Shown one piece after another: positions 35,529 through 44,262 of a stretch of 64,000 nucleotides of DNA. Below the pieces are notes generated by a model. That model made no database searches. It worked only from the letters and a program-made list of their open reading frames with translations, and was not told the DNA's origin. The translations under genes and the position numbers were made by a program. This DNA is from Nostoc carneum NIES-2107 (GTDB lineage Bacteria > Cyanobacteriota > Cyanobacteriia > Cyanobacteriales > Nostocaceae). The stretch's first letter is position 1. Every line of letters starts with the position of its first letter. The DNA lies in NCBI GenBank assembly GCA_002368155.1, contig AP018180.1, forward strand, positions 62,001 to 126,000. Reading direction: 5' to 3'.

Positions 35529-36452
35529 TTATGAATATTTTCGCCAAATAGCGGCTATCAGGGAACCTGTAAGATTGTGACAAACGCTAAATATAGCTCC
35601 TGGTATTGCGGCTACTGGATCAAAATGTGCGATCGCTAATGCCACAGCTAAACCGGAATTTTGCATTCCTACTTCTATAGAAATTGTACGACAAATAGCT
35701 TTAGGTTGACCTGTAATAGCTGCACCCATATAACCTAAAATTAAACCGAAAACATTATGGAAAATCACCGCAATGATTACTATAGGCATAATCAATAATC
35801 GCTCATGATTCAAGCCTACAACTGTAGCGATAATCCAAACAATTGCGAACATGGAAACTAGGGGTAGTATGCCTTCCATTACCAATTTACTAGGAGTCCA
35901 AAAGTAGCGAATTACGATTCCTATTAATACAGGTAAAAGGACAAATTGGACTGTAGTTATAATTAAAGATAACGGTTGAATATCAACCCAATTTGCACTA
36001 AGAAACCAAATCCAAGCAGGTGTCATAATTGGGCTGATTAGTGTAGAAGCAGTCGTTAAAGCTACAGATAGAGACACATCACCACGCGCCAAAAAAGTAA
36101 TAACTTCCGAAGCTGTCCCGCCCGGACTAGCACCAACAAGAATTACACCTAATGCCAACATTGGTGGTAATTTCAAAACTGTAGCCGCGAACCATCCTAA
36201 GAGTGGCATGATAGTAAACTGTAGGCACACTCCTAAGATTAAAGCTTTACCTGCATGACGTAAGCTTTTAATTTGCTCAAGAGTGATTGTTAAACCCATT
36301 CCTAACATCACCACTCCCAGCGCTGTGGAAATATTAGCACTACCACTGGCGGTAATTTTGGGGAATAAATAACCACTGATTGCAGCAATTAATACCCAAA
36401 CAAAAAATAAATCTTGGCTGACCTTGATGAGACGATTAACTTGATGAGACAT
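35529..36452 (-). CDS. Bile acid:sodium symporter (BASS) family transporter
   Basis: 307 residues with about nine or ten helices. Family signatures: GASPGGTASEVITFLARGD, where the core helix crosses, and EVGMQNSGLAVALA with the conserved Glu and Gln of the sodium sites. BASS proteins take up organic anions with sodium; plant and cyanobacterial relatives carry pyruvate or other 2-keto acids. The substrate here is unknown. Confidence 0.9.
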   Translation of the reverse strand: MSHQVNRLIKVSQDLFFVWVLIAAISGYLFPKITASGSANISTALGVVMLGMGLTITLEQIKSLRHAGKALILGVCLQFTIMPLLGWFAATVLKLPPMLALGVILVGASPGGTASEVITFLARGDVSLSVALTTASTLISPIMTPAWIWFLSANWVDIQPLSLIITTVQFVLLPVLIGIVIRYFWTPSKLVMEGILPLVSMFAIVWIIATVVGLNHERLLIMPIVIIAVIFHNVFGLILGYMGAAITGQPKAICRTISIEVGMQNSGLAVALAIAHFDPVAAIPGAIFSVCHNLTGSLIAAIWRKYS

Positions 36453-36758
36453 TTACTGTATCTAGATTTTTCACAACTTTTAGGGGCTGGGGAATTCTCG
36501 GTAAAATGGCAATGGTAATACTTATGATTTTTACAGGCTGCTGATTTTAGCAACTGTATCTGCGACTCTAAGTAGTTCAGTATTCTTTTTTTATCCCACA
36601 TTGTCACTTTACAACTAAATTTGCCCAAAATTCGCCCTTATTTATCTGTTAGCACTGATGTAGAAAATTATTGGTTGAACTTGAGCCGCAATTAAGTAGT
36701 GGATAAGTTGCGGTAAGCTAAATAGTAACTGAAATGACAAATTTAGGTAGGGTGGGTG
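36453..36758. other. Intergenic, nothing recognised
   Basis: Separates the divergent BASS transporter gene and the desaturase remnant. No repeat or open frame of interest. Confidence 0.5.
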
Positions 36759-37058
36759 ATGAGCGATCGCACAGTTAGCGTGAATAATATCACTCAAGAA
36801 TTACAGCAAGTTACCGCCGACTTACACCAAGTTAATCCTCTGGCTGGATTGCTACGTTTTAGTATATTGGGTTTGATATTTATCGGCTTAGTCATATTAG
36901 CTTGGTCATTGCCAAATAATATTTTATTTGTAGTCATAACAATTCTGGCGGGAGTTGTTTATGGCTTTTGGCTAATTTGTACCCATGATATGGCACATCA
37001 AACCTTAACTGGTTGGCAGTGGTTTGTCATTTGTCATTGGGTAATTGGTAATTGGTAA
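36759..37058 (+). pseudogene. N-terminal remnant of a fatty-acid-desaturase-like gene, cut by an STRR
   Basis: From ATG 36759 the product begins MSDRTVSVNNITQELQQV, has two hydrophobic helices (about 35-73) and the first histidine box CTHDMAHQTLTGWQW (HDxxH), typical of membrane desaturases and hydroxylases. At 37023 the coding sequence passes abruptly into the heptamers TTTGTCA and TTGGTAA, which encode the final FVICHWVIGNW before a stop. The second and third histidine boxes, needed for the di-iron centre, are absent; the next 200 bp is pure STRR followed by an unrelated minus-strand gene. It cannot be an active desaturase. Confidence 0.75.
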
Positions 37059-37225
37059 TTGGTAATTGGTAATTGGTCATTTGTCATTTGGTGTTTTTCC
37101 CCATTACTCATTACTCATTACTCATTACTCATTACTCATTCCCCAGTCCCCTTTCCCCAATCCCCAATCCCCAATCCCCAGTCCCCAGTCCCCAGTCCCC
37201 AATCCCCAGTCCCCAGTCCCCAATC
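37023..37225. repeat. Long composite STRR (four heptamer types)
   Basis: Runs of TTTGTCA, ATTGGTA, CATTACT and CCCCAGT/CCCCAAT, about 200 bp in all, among the longest in the window. It joins the broken desaturase gene directly to the stop codon of the next gene on the opposite strand. Confidence 0.92.
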
Positions 37226-38672
37226 ACTTACTACCAATAGCCTCATAGCTATTTTTATAACTAGTCAGCTTGTCTTGTACTTCTTTGGAGACTGATGTCC
37301 CTTCGGGAATGCTTTGTAATAAGTTAATTGCTTCTTGTAATTTATCTTTTGCTTGTTGTAAAATTACCGATTCTGGTGGTGCATTTTTGGCGATAAACTC
37401 GGCTTCTACTGCTAATTTTTGAGCAGATTCTAAGTTGGTAGCAGCTTTCTTTTCATTCAAAACTTTTTGGCTAATAGCCGCATATTTAGTACGATAGCTA
37501 ATTAGTTGTTTCTTCGCTTGAGGAGAGACAGGGGTTCCTTCTGGAATACTTTCTAATAATTGCACTGCTTGTTGCCATTTGCTTTCTGCTTGCTGCCAAT
37601 CTTTGAGAGGTAATGGTGGCTTTTGCACTATCAAGGAAGCTTCCAGACCAAGTTTTTGAGAAGCTTTGAATTTATCTACAACATTTCTTGGTTGTTTACC
37701 ACTGACATTGCCGGACTGTAATTGAGTAATTTGATGATAAATTGTCCAACCACCCAAGCCTAAAACTAATACGCTGGAAGCGATGAATAAAATTGAATTG
37801 ATGCGTTTTCTGGCTAAATATTTTGCAGCTTTTCCTAAGGGGTCACTCTGTGGTAAGCTAACTATAGCTTGTTCTGTTTGCGTTTTTAAGCTATTAATAT
37901 TTTCCACTAAAGTATTAATATTGTTTTTATAGGATTCACAATCATTAATAAACTCTGTTAATGGCTGAAAATTGCCCATACTAGAGATAATAAAGCCATA
38001 TTCATCAGATAGCCATTGTAGCTCCAGACCATTTTGCCCACAGAATAACGATAATCCTAGCAAAATTACTAAAATAGTTTGACCGCTCTTAATACTATCA
38101 AATACTATAGATAATCTCTGCTGAATTTCTAATAAATCTGATTGATAAGTAGTAATTTGCTGATTTTGAAATTCTAATTTTTTCTGATTGCCAAAGGCTA
38201 AATTAATGGGAACTATTTGTTCAATCTCTCGAAATTTTTCCGGAATATTTGTATAGTTAATATTACAATTTAGCTGGTTAATAATTTGCTCATCGCTTAA
38301 CATATCTGTGGCTATAGACTGAAGCAATTCACCCCACTCATGCCAGCGAACCATTTGGGCTTGTAATTCTGTTAAGGAAAGCTGTTTATTAAAACTGCCA
38401 AATTTTTCGGCAATAAACCCATTATCCGTAGAAAAATTGTCAGGTATCAATAACGATCTGGCTGTACCCGCAGAAATCGCGCTACATCCATTTTGATGAG
38501 ATTTTGTCACATCTAATTCTTGAGCGATCGCCACTTGCAGATTGTGCAATTTTTCTTGAACTTCGCTTAGACGTGTTAATTCTTGCTGAATTGTTTCAGT
38601 GTTTCCCACAGTTAGCTTTAGCTCTTCAACAAGTTTTGGCAGTTCATTCAGTACCTTTTCTAATTCAGCCAT
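37224..38672 (-). CDS. Membrane protein with coiled coil and duplicated C-terminal domain
   Basis: 482 residues from ATG 38672 (AAGGGA just upstream; an in-frame TTG at 38708 is less likely). N-terminal coiled coil (about 1-55), a hydrophobic stretch 199-211, one clear membrane helix 291-311, then two tandem copies of a ~68-residue helical unit (336-403 and 414-482). Both share Q(A)xxxLLxSIPEGTxVSxxxxxxLxSYxxxYxAI. The unit resembles the helical linker repeats of cyanobacterial membrane proteins, but no named family is recognised. The duplicated domain should face the periplasm or cytosol as a binding spacer; its function is unknown. Confidence 0.75.
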   Translation of the reverse strand: MAELEKVLNELPKLVEELKLTVGNTETIQQELTRLSEVQEKLHNLQVAIAQELDVTKSHQNGCSAISAGTARSLLIPDNFSTDNGFIAEKFGSFNKQLSLTELQAQMVRWHEWGELLQSIATDMLSDEQIINQLNCNINYTNIPEKFREIEQIVPINLAFGNQKKLEFQNQQITTYQSDLLEIQQRLSIVFDSIKSGQTILVILLGLSLFCGQNGLELQWLSDEYGFIISSMGNFQPLTEFINDCESYKNNINTLVENINSLKTQTEQAIVSLPQSDPLGKAAKYLARKRINSILFIASSVLVLGLGGWTIYHQITQLQSGNVSGKQPRNVVDKFKASQKLGLEASLIVQKPPLPLKDWQQAESKWQQAVQLLESIPEGTPVSPQAKKQLISYRTKYAAISQKVLNEKKAATNLESAQKLAVEAEFIAKNAPPESVILQQAKDKLQEAINLLQSIPEGTSVSKEVQDKLTSYKNSYEAIGSK

Positions 38673-38923
38673 AAATATCCCTTGGCGATTGTTGCAAGTG
38701 GATGCCAAACAATTAAAATTACGATGCAGCGAAGTTATGGCTTGATTAAAAAAATAACTACGCCCACTGCATACTAGTCAATACTTTCACGTAAGTGTAC
38801 TAGTATCCTAGTTGATTGACAAATCTCAGCATTTACAGAGATATATTTCCCGAAAATCCTGCTAAAGTAACAAACTTAGTAGAAAATTGCAGAAAAAACC
38901 TCAAACTACTCAGTAGTTCACGC

Positions 38924-40321
38924 ATGAATACCACTGATTTAGCTTTTACCCCAGCACTGAAGTTGGCGCAATTAATCCGTCGCCGGGAACTTTCGCCTCT
39001 AGAGTTGGTAAATGTATATCTAGAAAGGATTGAGCGGTTAAATCCCCAATTAGGCAGCTATTTTACGGTGACGGCAGATTTAGCGATCGCAGATGCTCAA
39101 GCTAAAACAGAAATATTGGCAAATAATTCCGATTTACCGCCATTTTTTGGGGTGCCAATTTCGATTAAAGACCTGAACCCGGTAGCTGGTGTACCTTGTA
39201 CTTACGGCAATCCTGCTTTAATCAACAATATTCCTAACTATGATGATGGGATTGTCACTCGCATCAAACAAGCTGGATTTATTATCCTCGGTAAAACTGC
39301 TACTTCCGAAGTCGGTTCCTTTCCCTACAGCGAACCTATGGGATTTCCCCCAGCGAGAAATCCCTGGAATTTGGAATATACACCAGGCGGTTCTAGTGGT
39401 GGTGCAGCCGCATCTGTAGCAGCTGGGTTGAGTGCGATCGCTCAAGGTTCCGATGGTGGTGGCTCAGTTCGCGGGCCTGCGGCTTGTTGTGGTTTGGTAG
39501 GCATTAAACCATCACGGGGTAGAGTAAGTAATGCCCCTGTAGGCGATCGCCTTTCGGGAATTGCCACCAATGGGCCGATTGCTCGGACTGTTGCCGATGC
39601 AGCCGCACTTTTAGACACCATGTCAGGTTACGTAGTAGGCGATCCTTACTGGTTACCCGATCCGGAAACTTCCTTCCTCTCTGCTACTGAGAAACCACCC
39701 CAGGAATTGCAAATTGCCTATACAACGATTATTCCTCCCTTGGGTGAAGCAGATAGTAGCTGTGAACAAGGAGTTTTGCAAACAGTTAAGTTATTAGCAC
39801 AACTAGGACACAAAGTTGTAGAAAAATCGCCAGATTTTAGCGGATTAATTGAACCATTTCCCATCATCTGGCAAGCTGGGGTAGGTGCTTCGGGAATTCC
39901 CGCAGAAGTTTTGCAAGCAATGAACCGTTGGCTATTAGCGCGTTCTGGTTCTGCGGGTGAATATCTGCAAGCAGTATCACAAATGCAAATCGCCGCACGG
40001 CAAATTGTCGGATTTTTCCATAATGTTGATGTGCTGGTATTGCCAGTTTATTTGCATTCCCCAATTCGCGTAGGTGAATGGGCTGACTTAAGTCCAGAAG
40101 ACACACTTAAAGAGATTATTAACTGGATTGCTCCCTGTCCCGCAGCCAATGCAACTGGACAACCTGCGATCGCACTTCCTGTAGGATTTGATAGTAACGG
40201 TTTACCCCTTAGCGTACAGTTAGTAGGTAAACCTGGCGCAGAAGCAACACTCATCAGCCTCGCCGCACAATTAGAGGCTGCAAATCCTTGGATTCAGCAT
40301 CGTCCAGCTTTTGCGATCTGA
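38924..40321 (+). CDS. Amidase (amidase signature family)
   Basis: 465 residues from ATG 38924. An in-frame TTG at 38816 would add 36 non-conserved residues. The Ser-cisSer-Lys triad region is complete: SIKDLNPVAG with the catalytic Lys, then GGSSGGAAASVAAG and DGGGSVRGPAACCGLVGIKP with the two serines. The family hydrolyses amides and includes GatA. The absence of gatB/gatC neighbours and the sequence after the signature point to a stand-alone amidase rather than the Glu-tRNA amidotransferase subunit. Substrate unknown. Confidence 0.92.
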   Translation: MNTTDLAFTPALKLAQLIRRRELSPLELVNVYLERIERLNPQLGSYFTVTADLAIADAQAKTEILANNSDLPPFFGVPISIKDLNPVAGVPCTYGNPALINNIPNYDDGIVTRIKQAGFIILGKTATSEVGSFPYSEPMGFPPARNPWNLEYTPGGSSGGAAASVAAGLSAIAQGSDGGGSVRGPAACCGLVGIKPSRGRVSNAPVGDRLSGIATNGPIARTVADAAALLDTMSGYVVGDPYWLPDPETSFLSATEKPPQELQIAYTTIIPPLGEADSSCEQGVLQTVKLLAQLGHKVVEKSPDFSGLIEPFPIIWQAGVGASGIPAEVLQAMNRWLLARSGSAGEYLQAVSQMQIAARQIVGFFHNVDVLVLPVYLHSPIRVGEWADLSPEDTLKEIINWIAPCPAANATGQPAIALPVGFDSNGLPLSVQLVGKPGAEATLISLAAQLEAANPWIQHRPAFAI

Positions 40322-40359
40322 CAAATCAAGAATATTCTATCGCTTGGATGGCAAGGGGG

Positions 40360-40389
40360 TAGAGACGCGATTAATCGCGTCTTTACAAG
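40360..40389. repeat. GACGCGATTAATCGCGTC palindrome
   Basis: A perfect palindrome flanked by TAGA and TTTACAAG in the 110-bp gap between the amidase gene and the CRP-family gene. Confidence 0.9.
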
Positions 40390-40430
40390 AAGGAGAAAGT
40401 GATTTTGAGTTTCCTTTGTAAAATAATGTT

Positions 40431-41129
40431 ATGCAGGCATCATTGGAACAACTTTCTCAAATTACTGTGTTTGCAGGGTTAACAACTGCAGACAAAATTA
40501 GTTTGCAACCCCAAACCCAACTGCAAAATTTTAGTAAGGGGGAGATGATTCTCCATGAGCGCGATCGCTTACCTGCAAAATTATATGCTGTTGTTAGTGG
40601 TTCCATTCAAGTGAGCAAAACAGCAACCACAGGCAAAGAAACGATTTTGCGTACCTTAGCAGTAGGAGAAATTTTTGCTGCGCCTGCTTTATTAGGAAAT
40701 GGAATTTCTCCTGCGACTGTAACGGCTGAATCTGAGTGTGAAATTCTCACTGTAGAGCGAGATGCTTTATTAAAAGCCATACAAAAAAATCCCGAACTTG
40801 CTCTACAGATGTTGATGGTTTTTAACAATCGGATTCAGCAATTACATGAAACAGTACATGGATTAGTTTCTGAAAGAGCTATTGTTAGGCTTGCTAGATT
40901 AATTCAATATTATGCCGCCGAATCTGGAACCGAGCGAACTCCACAAGGCGAAACTTTAAAAGTTAAGTTATCTTACTATCGCATGGCGCGTAGTGTTGGG
41001 ATATCTTACGAAGAATGCGTGCGTTTAATTAAAAGCCTCAACTCGATGATTACCTACAGTCGAGGCGGCAAAATTACAATTCTTGATACTAATCAATTAG
41101 ATGCGATCGCTCTTGGTGGCATAGAGTAA
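40431..41129 (+). CDS. CRP/FNR-family transcriptional regulator
   Basis: 232 residues. N-terminal cyclic-nucleotide-binding-type beta-roll (residues about 15-125; LQNFSKGEMILHERDRLPAK, then LAVGEIFAAPALLG), dimerisation helix and a C-terminal winged helix (about 155-225; KLSYYRMARSVGISYEECVRLIKSL). The phosphate-binding cassette does not show the RxS/T pair of cAMP-binding CRP and there are no FNR-type cysteine clusters, so the effector is unknown. It is not NtcA; the DNA-recognition helix differs from the conserved one of NtcA. Downstream lie only repeats. Confidence 0.88.
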   Translation: MQASLEQLSQITVFAGLTTADKISLQPQTQLQNFSKGEMILHERDRLPAKLYAVVSGSIQVSKTATTGKETILRTLAVGEIFAAPALLGNGISPATVTAESECEILTVERDALLKAIQKNPELALQMLMVFNNRIQQLHETVHGLVSERAIVRLARLIQYYAAESGTERTPQGETLKVKLSYYRMARSVGISYEECVRLIKSLNSMITYSRGGKITILDTNQLDAIALGGIE

Positions 41130-41189
41130 TTTTATTTTGGTATTGGGTGTTTGTTATTCTCCTGATCCCCTTCATCCCCCAATACAGTT

Positions 41190-41314
41190 AGGGATTTCCA
41201 AGAAATAAATTATTCCATCTTGTGGGGCGGGCATCTTGCCCGCCACATAAACTGGGCGGACAAGATGTCCACCCCACAATACATACTGGGATATTTTTTT
41301 ATTTGGAAGTCCCT
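41190..41314. mobile_element. MITE-like element, family C (125 bp, complete)
   Basis: Terminal inverted repeats AGGGATTTCCAAGAAATAAA and, read inward from the right, AGGGACTTCCAAATAAAAAA. The inside is itself a large imperfect dyad: TGTGGGGCGGGCATCTTGCC against TGTGGGGTGGACATCTTGTC from the other end. A solo end of the same family is at 8984. No coding capacity. Confidence 0.8.
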
Positions 41315-41372
41315 TAAGTTAAGCTCATTAGTGATTGATTTATCACATATTAAAGAAGCCAGAAGACTTGGG

Positions 41373-41458
41373 GGATTCTCCCCCAAACCCCCGATTGGGT
41401 GACGGTTGCGTCCCCCAAACCCCCGATTGGGTGACGGTTGCGTCCCCCAAACCCCCTC
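41373..41458. repeat. 32-bp tandem repeat
   Basis: The unit ACCCCCGATTGGGTGACGG followed by TTGCGTCCCCCAA occurs twice in full plus partial copies on both sides. Confidence 0.8.
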
Positions 41459-41864
41459 CAAAATTATTGTTCTGTTTTTTTGTTGAGTAACTAGTTTTTT
41501 GGTTTTGTTATCAATTAATTTTCTTAACTGAACTGTATTTCTTCATACCTAGTCCCCAGTCCCCAGTCCCCAACATGACAAATGTCATGTCTTTCCATGA
41601 CAAATATCATCCTCAAGTCATGACATTTATTCGATGGAACTTACCTGTTAGTTCCGATAAATTAAACCTAGAAAGAAGTTAACTACTTCAATCCCGATTG
41701 TTTGCGGTTAAGGGAGGAAGGATGCAGAAAGAACCTTTCACCCTTACCCTTTACCCTTTTCACCAAACTCAATATCAATTTCAAAAAAGAATACGGACGA
41801 TAGACACTTTCAAATACTGATTATGAATAGCTTTATTTATGAATATTTCCAAGAGGTAGAACTT

Positions 41865-42563
41865 ATGAAGATTGATGAATCTGCTAAAATTCGCCTATTA
41901 ATTGTTGACGACCAAAGCTTGATTCGTCAAGGATTAAAAGCAATGCTAGAACAGGAACGTGATTTACAGGTAGTGGGGGATGCGGAGAATGGCAAAGTCG
42001 CCCTCGAAATGGTTGCACAACTCCAGCCTGATGTGGTGTTAATGGATATTCGGATGCCGGAAATGGACGGACGAACTGCGACAAAATTAATTGTGGAAAA
42101 CTATCCCCATATCAAAGTTCTAATTCTCAGCACATTTGATGATGATACTTCTTTGGCTGGGGCTATGCGGGCGGGTGCAAAAGGATATTTACTTAAAGAT
42201 ATGCCTTCCAGCGAGTTAGCAAATGCAATTCGCTTTGGTCATTATGGCTATACTCAATTTGGCCCGGGGTTATTTGATAAACTTTTAGCGAAAGAAACAT
42301 CTCCAACCGAAACTAGTGAAAGTTCCGCGCCTGCAAAGTTATCGGAACTGACTGCACGAGAACAAGAGGTTTTACAGTTGATTGGCGTAGGCGCAACAAA
42401 CCGCGAAATTGCTCAAAAGCTATATATTACTGAAGGCACGGTTAAAACTCATGTGACAAGTATTCTCAACCGTCTCAATCTCAAGAATCGGTCACAACTG
42501 GCGATTTATGCAAATACTGTAAATCACAAATCTGTTGAGGGGGAGGTAATGGGTAATTGGTAA
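41865..42563 (+). CDS. NarL/FixJ-family response regulator
   Basis: 232 residues from ATG 41865, chosen because AGAGG lies 8 bp upstream; an upstream ATG at 41823 is in frame. Receiver domain about 5-125 with the acidic pocket VDD, phospho-acceptor Asp in VLMDIRMPEMDGR and the conserved Lys in YLLKDM. LuxR-type helix-turn-helix about 160-225 (LTAREQEVLQLIGVGATNRE, then KLYITEGTVKTHV). No kinase gene is adjacent. The last residues EVMGNW are encoded by a TAATGGG-type STRR. Confidence 0.92.
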   Translation: MKIDESAKIRLLIVDDQSLIRQGLKAMLEQERDLQVVGDAENGKVALEMVAQLQPDVVLMDIRMPEMDGRTATKLIVENYPHIKVLILSTFDDDTSLAGAMRAGAKGYLLKDMPSSELANAIRFGHYGYTQFGPGLFDKLLAKETSPTETSESSAPAKLSELTAREQEVLQLIGVGATNREIAQKLYITEGTVKTHVTSILNRLNLKNRSQLAIYANTVNHKSVEGEVMGNW

Positions 42564-42594
42564 TGGGGAATAGAAATAGACACGATGAATCGGG

Positions 42595-42625
42595 AAGGAG
42601 ACGCGATTAATCGCGTCTCTACAAA
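42595..42625. repeat. GACGCGATTAATCGCGTC palindrome
   Basis: A perfect copy preceded by a degenerate half (42578-42592) in the gap between convergent genes. Confidence 0.88.
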
Positions 42626-42631
42626 ACTTGA

Positions 42632-43993
42632 CTAGACCGCAATTTCTTGTAAGGCTTGCAATAGTTGCTCAATTTCCTCGGCTGTGTTGTAATGTGTGAG
42701 TCCAATTCGCACTAAGCCAGTGGTAGGTTCTATGCCTAGTTTTTCAATGAGAGCGATCGCATAAAAATGACCATGCCAAGAAAATATTCCGCGATCGCCT
42801 AATGCTTTGGCAACAGTTTCGGGGGTTTGTCCGGCTAAGCGGAATCCTACTGTTGGGGTTCGCCAATTAAAGCGCTGTGGATCGGTAATACCATATAACT
42901 TTAAGCCCGGAATCGCCAACAATCCCGGAATGAGTTTGTGACTCAATTCTCTTTCGTATTGTTGAATGCTGGACATCGCTGCTACCAAAGCCGCGCGTCT
43001 GCTGTGATAAGCAGATGTAATTGCAGGTGTTGCTGAATCTGCAGACGTGAGAAAGCTGGGACAGTGGAATGTTTCTATACCTTCCTTATCTGCTTCAATT
43101 AAAGCAGAAATTAACTCATTATCCACGTTGGGTGATACATGACAACCCAATTTTGTCAAGTAATTTATTGCAGCTACTAACCCAGCCAAGCCTTCAAAAT
43201 TCAAAGTTCCAGTTTCCCAGCGCGAGGGAACATCATCAGGCGCGGGTTTAACTTTATATGGCGTTAATCGAGTAAGATGCTCACGCTTACCATACAAAAC
43301 CCCTACGTGGGGGCCAAAGAACTTGTAAGCAGAACAGGCGAGAAAGTCGCAATCCAGTGCATGGACATTGAGAGGCGCATGGGGCGCATAGTGAACAGCA
43401 TCAACAAATACCAATGCGCCCACAGCATGAGCCAGGTTTACAGCTTTAGCAACATCGTTGATTGTCCCTACTCCATTAGATGCAAAGCCAATCGCGACTA
43501 ACTTTGTACGTTCATTGATAAGCCTTTCTAGTTCACCCATATCTAAGGTGCAGTCTTCCACATTGAAACCCACCTCACGCACAATCACGCCTTTTTCCTC
43601 CAATGCATACCAAGGAGAAACATTGGCGTAATGGTCAAGCTGCGTCACAATAATTTCGTCGCCTGGTTGCAATTCTCGACCTATAGCACGACTGACGCTA
43701 AAGGTAAGGGTGGTCATATTAGCGCCGAATACCACCTCATCACTATGACATCCCAGAAAATCAGCCGTAGCAGCACGCGCCGCCGTCAACAGTGCATCTG
43801 TGCGCGCGCTAGTCGCAAAAGCCCCATGAGCATTAGCATTTGACCTTACTAAATAATCACTGATAGCATCAAGCACTGCACCCGGTACTTGAGTTCCACC
43901 AGGGCCATCACAAAAAATTACAGGCTTACCATTAATTTTTTGTGTGAGTGCGGGAAACTGGCCGCGTATCCATTTCAGGTCAAAGTGATGCAT
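42632..43993 (-). CDS. Cysteine desulfurase-like class V aminotransferase
   Basis: 453 residues. PLP-dependent fold type I enzyme with VIFCDGPGGTQVP at the substrate pocket, DAVHYAPH with the cofactor-binding Asp, and the Schiff-base Lys in CSAYKFFGPHVG. It resembles the cysteine desulfurase-like subgroup rather than IscS/NifS. No cysteine-loop with the mobile catalytic Cys was identified with certainty. AGGAGA precedes the ATG. Role not known; it could act on another amino acid such as kynurenine-like or isopenicillin-epimerase-type substrates. Confidence 0.88.
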   Translation of the reverse strand: MHHFDLKWIRGQFPALTQKINGKPVIFCDGPGGTQVPGAVLDAISDYLVRSNANAHGAFATSARTDALLTAARAATADFLGCHSDEVVFGANMTTLTFSVSRAIGRELQPGDEIIVTQLDHYANVSPWYALEEKGVIVREVGFNVEDCTLDMGELERLINERTKLVAIGFASNGVGTINDVAKAVNLAHAVGALVFVDAVHYAPHAPLNVHALDCDFLACSAYKFFGPHVGVLYGKREHLTRLTPYKVKPAPDDVPSRWETGTLNFEGLAGLVAAINYLTKLGCHVSPNVDNELISALIEADKEGIETFHCPSFLTSADSATPAITSAYHSRRAALVAAMSSIQQYERELSHKLIPGLLAIPGLKLYGITDPQRFNWRTPTVGFRLAGQTPETVAKALGDRGIFSWHGHFYAIALIEKLGIEPTTGLVRIGLTHYNTAEEIEQLLQALQEIAV

Positions 43994-44009
43994 AATGATT
44001 CTCCTGAAA

Positions 44010-44262
44010 TTATGAATTATGAATTATGAGTTATGAGTTATGAATTAAAGCGGCTTTAACACATCGGTATTAGTGATGCTGCAAAAGATAACACATAAAT
44101 TTTGGGACGGCACTTTTTGGGGATTGGGGACTGGGGATTGGGGACTGGGGATTGGGGACTGGGGAATGAGTAATGAGTAATGGGGAAAAACACCAAATGA
44201 CAAATGACAAATGACCAATGACCAATGACAAATGACCAATTACCAATTACCCATTACCAATT
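44010..44262. repeat. ATGAATT, GGGGACT, AATGAGT and AATGACA STRR tracts
   Basis: Several heptamer families follow one another, with a 60-bp unique island between. The tract ends within a few codons of the stop of the Ap4A phosphorylase-like gene. Confidence 0.9.

Larger units (their letters stand above)
41130..41864. other. Repeat-filled intergenic region
   Basis: Contains a complete MITE-like element (41190-41314), a 32-bp tandem repeat (41373-41458), a CCCCAGT STRR (41552-41572), and an imperfect dyad with ATGTCATG/CATGACA at 41575-41630 (ATGACAAATGTCATG, then CATGACAAATATCAT). No gene is visible. Confidence 0.7.
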
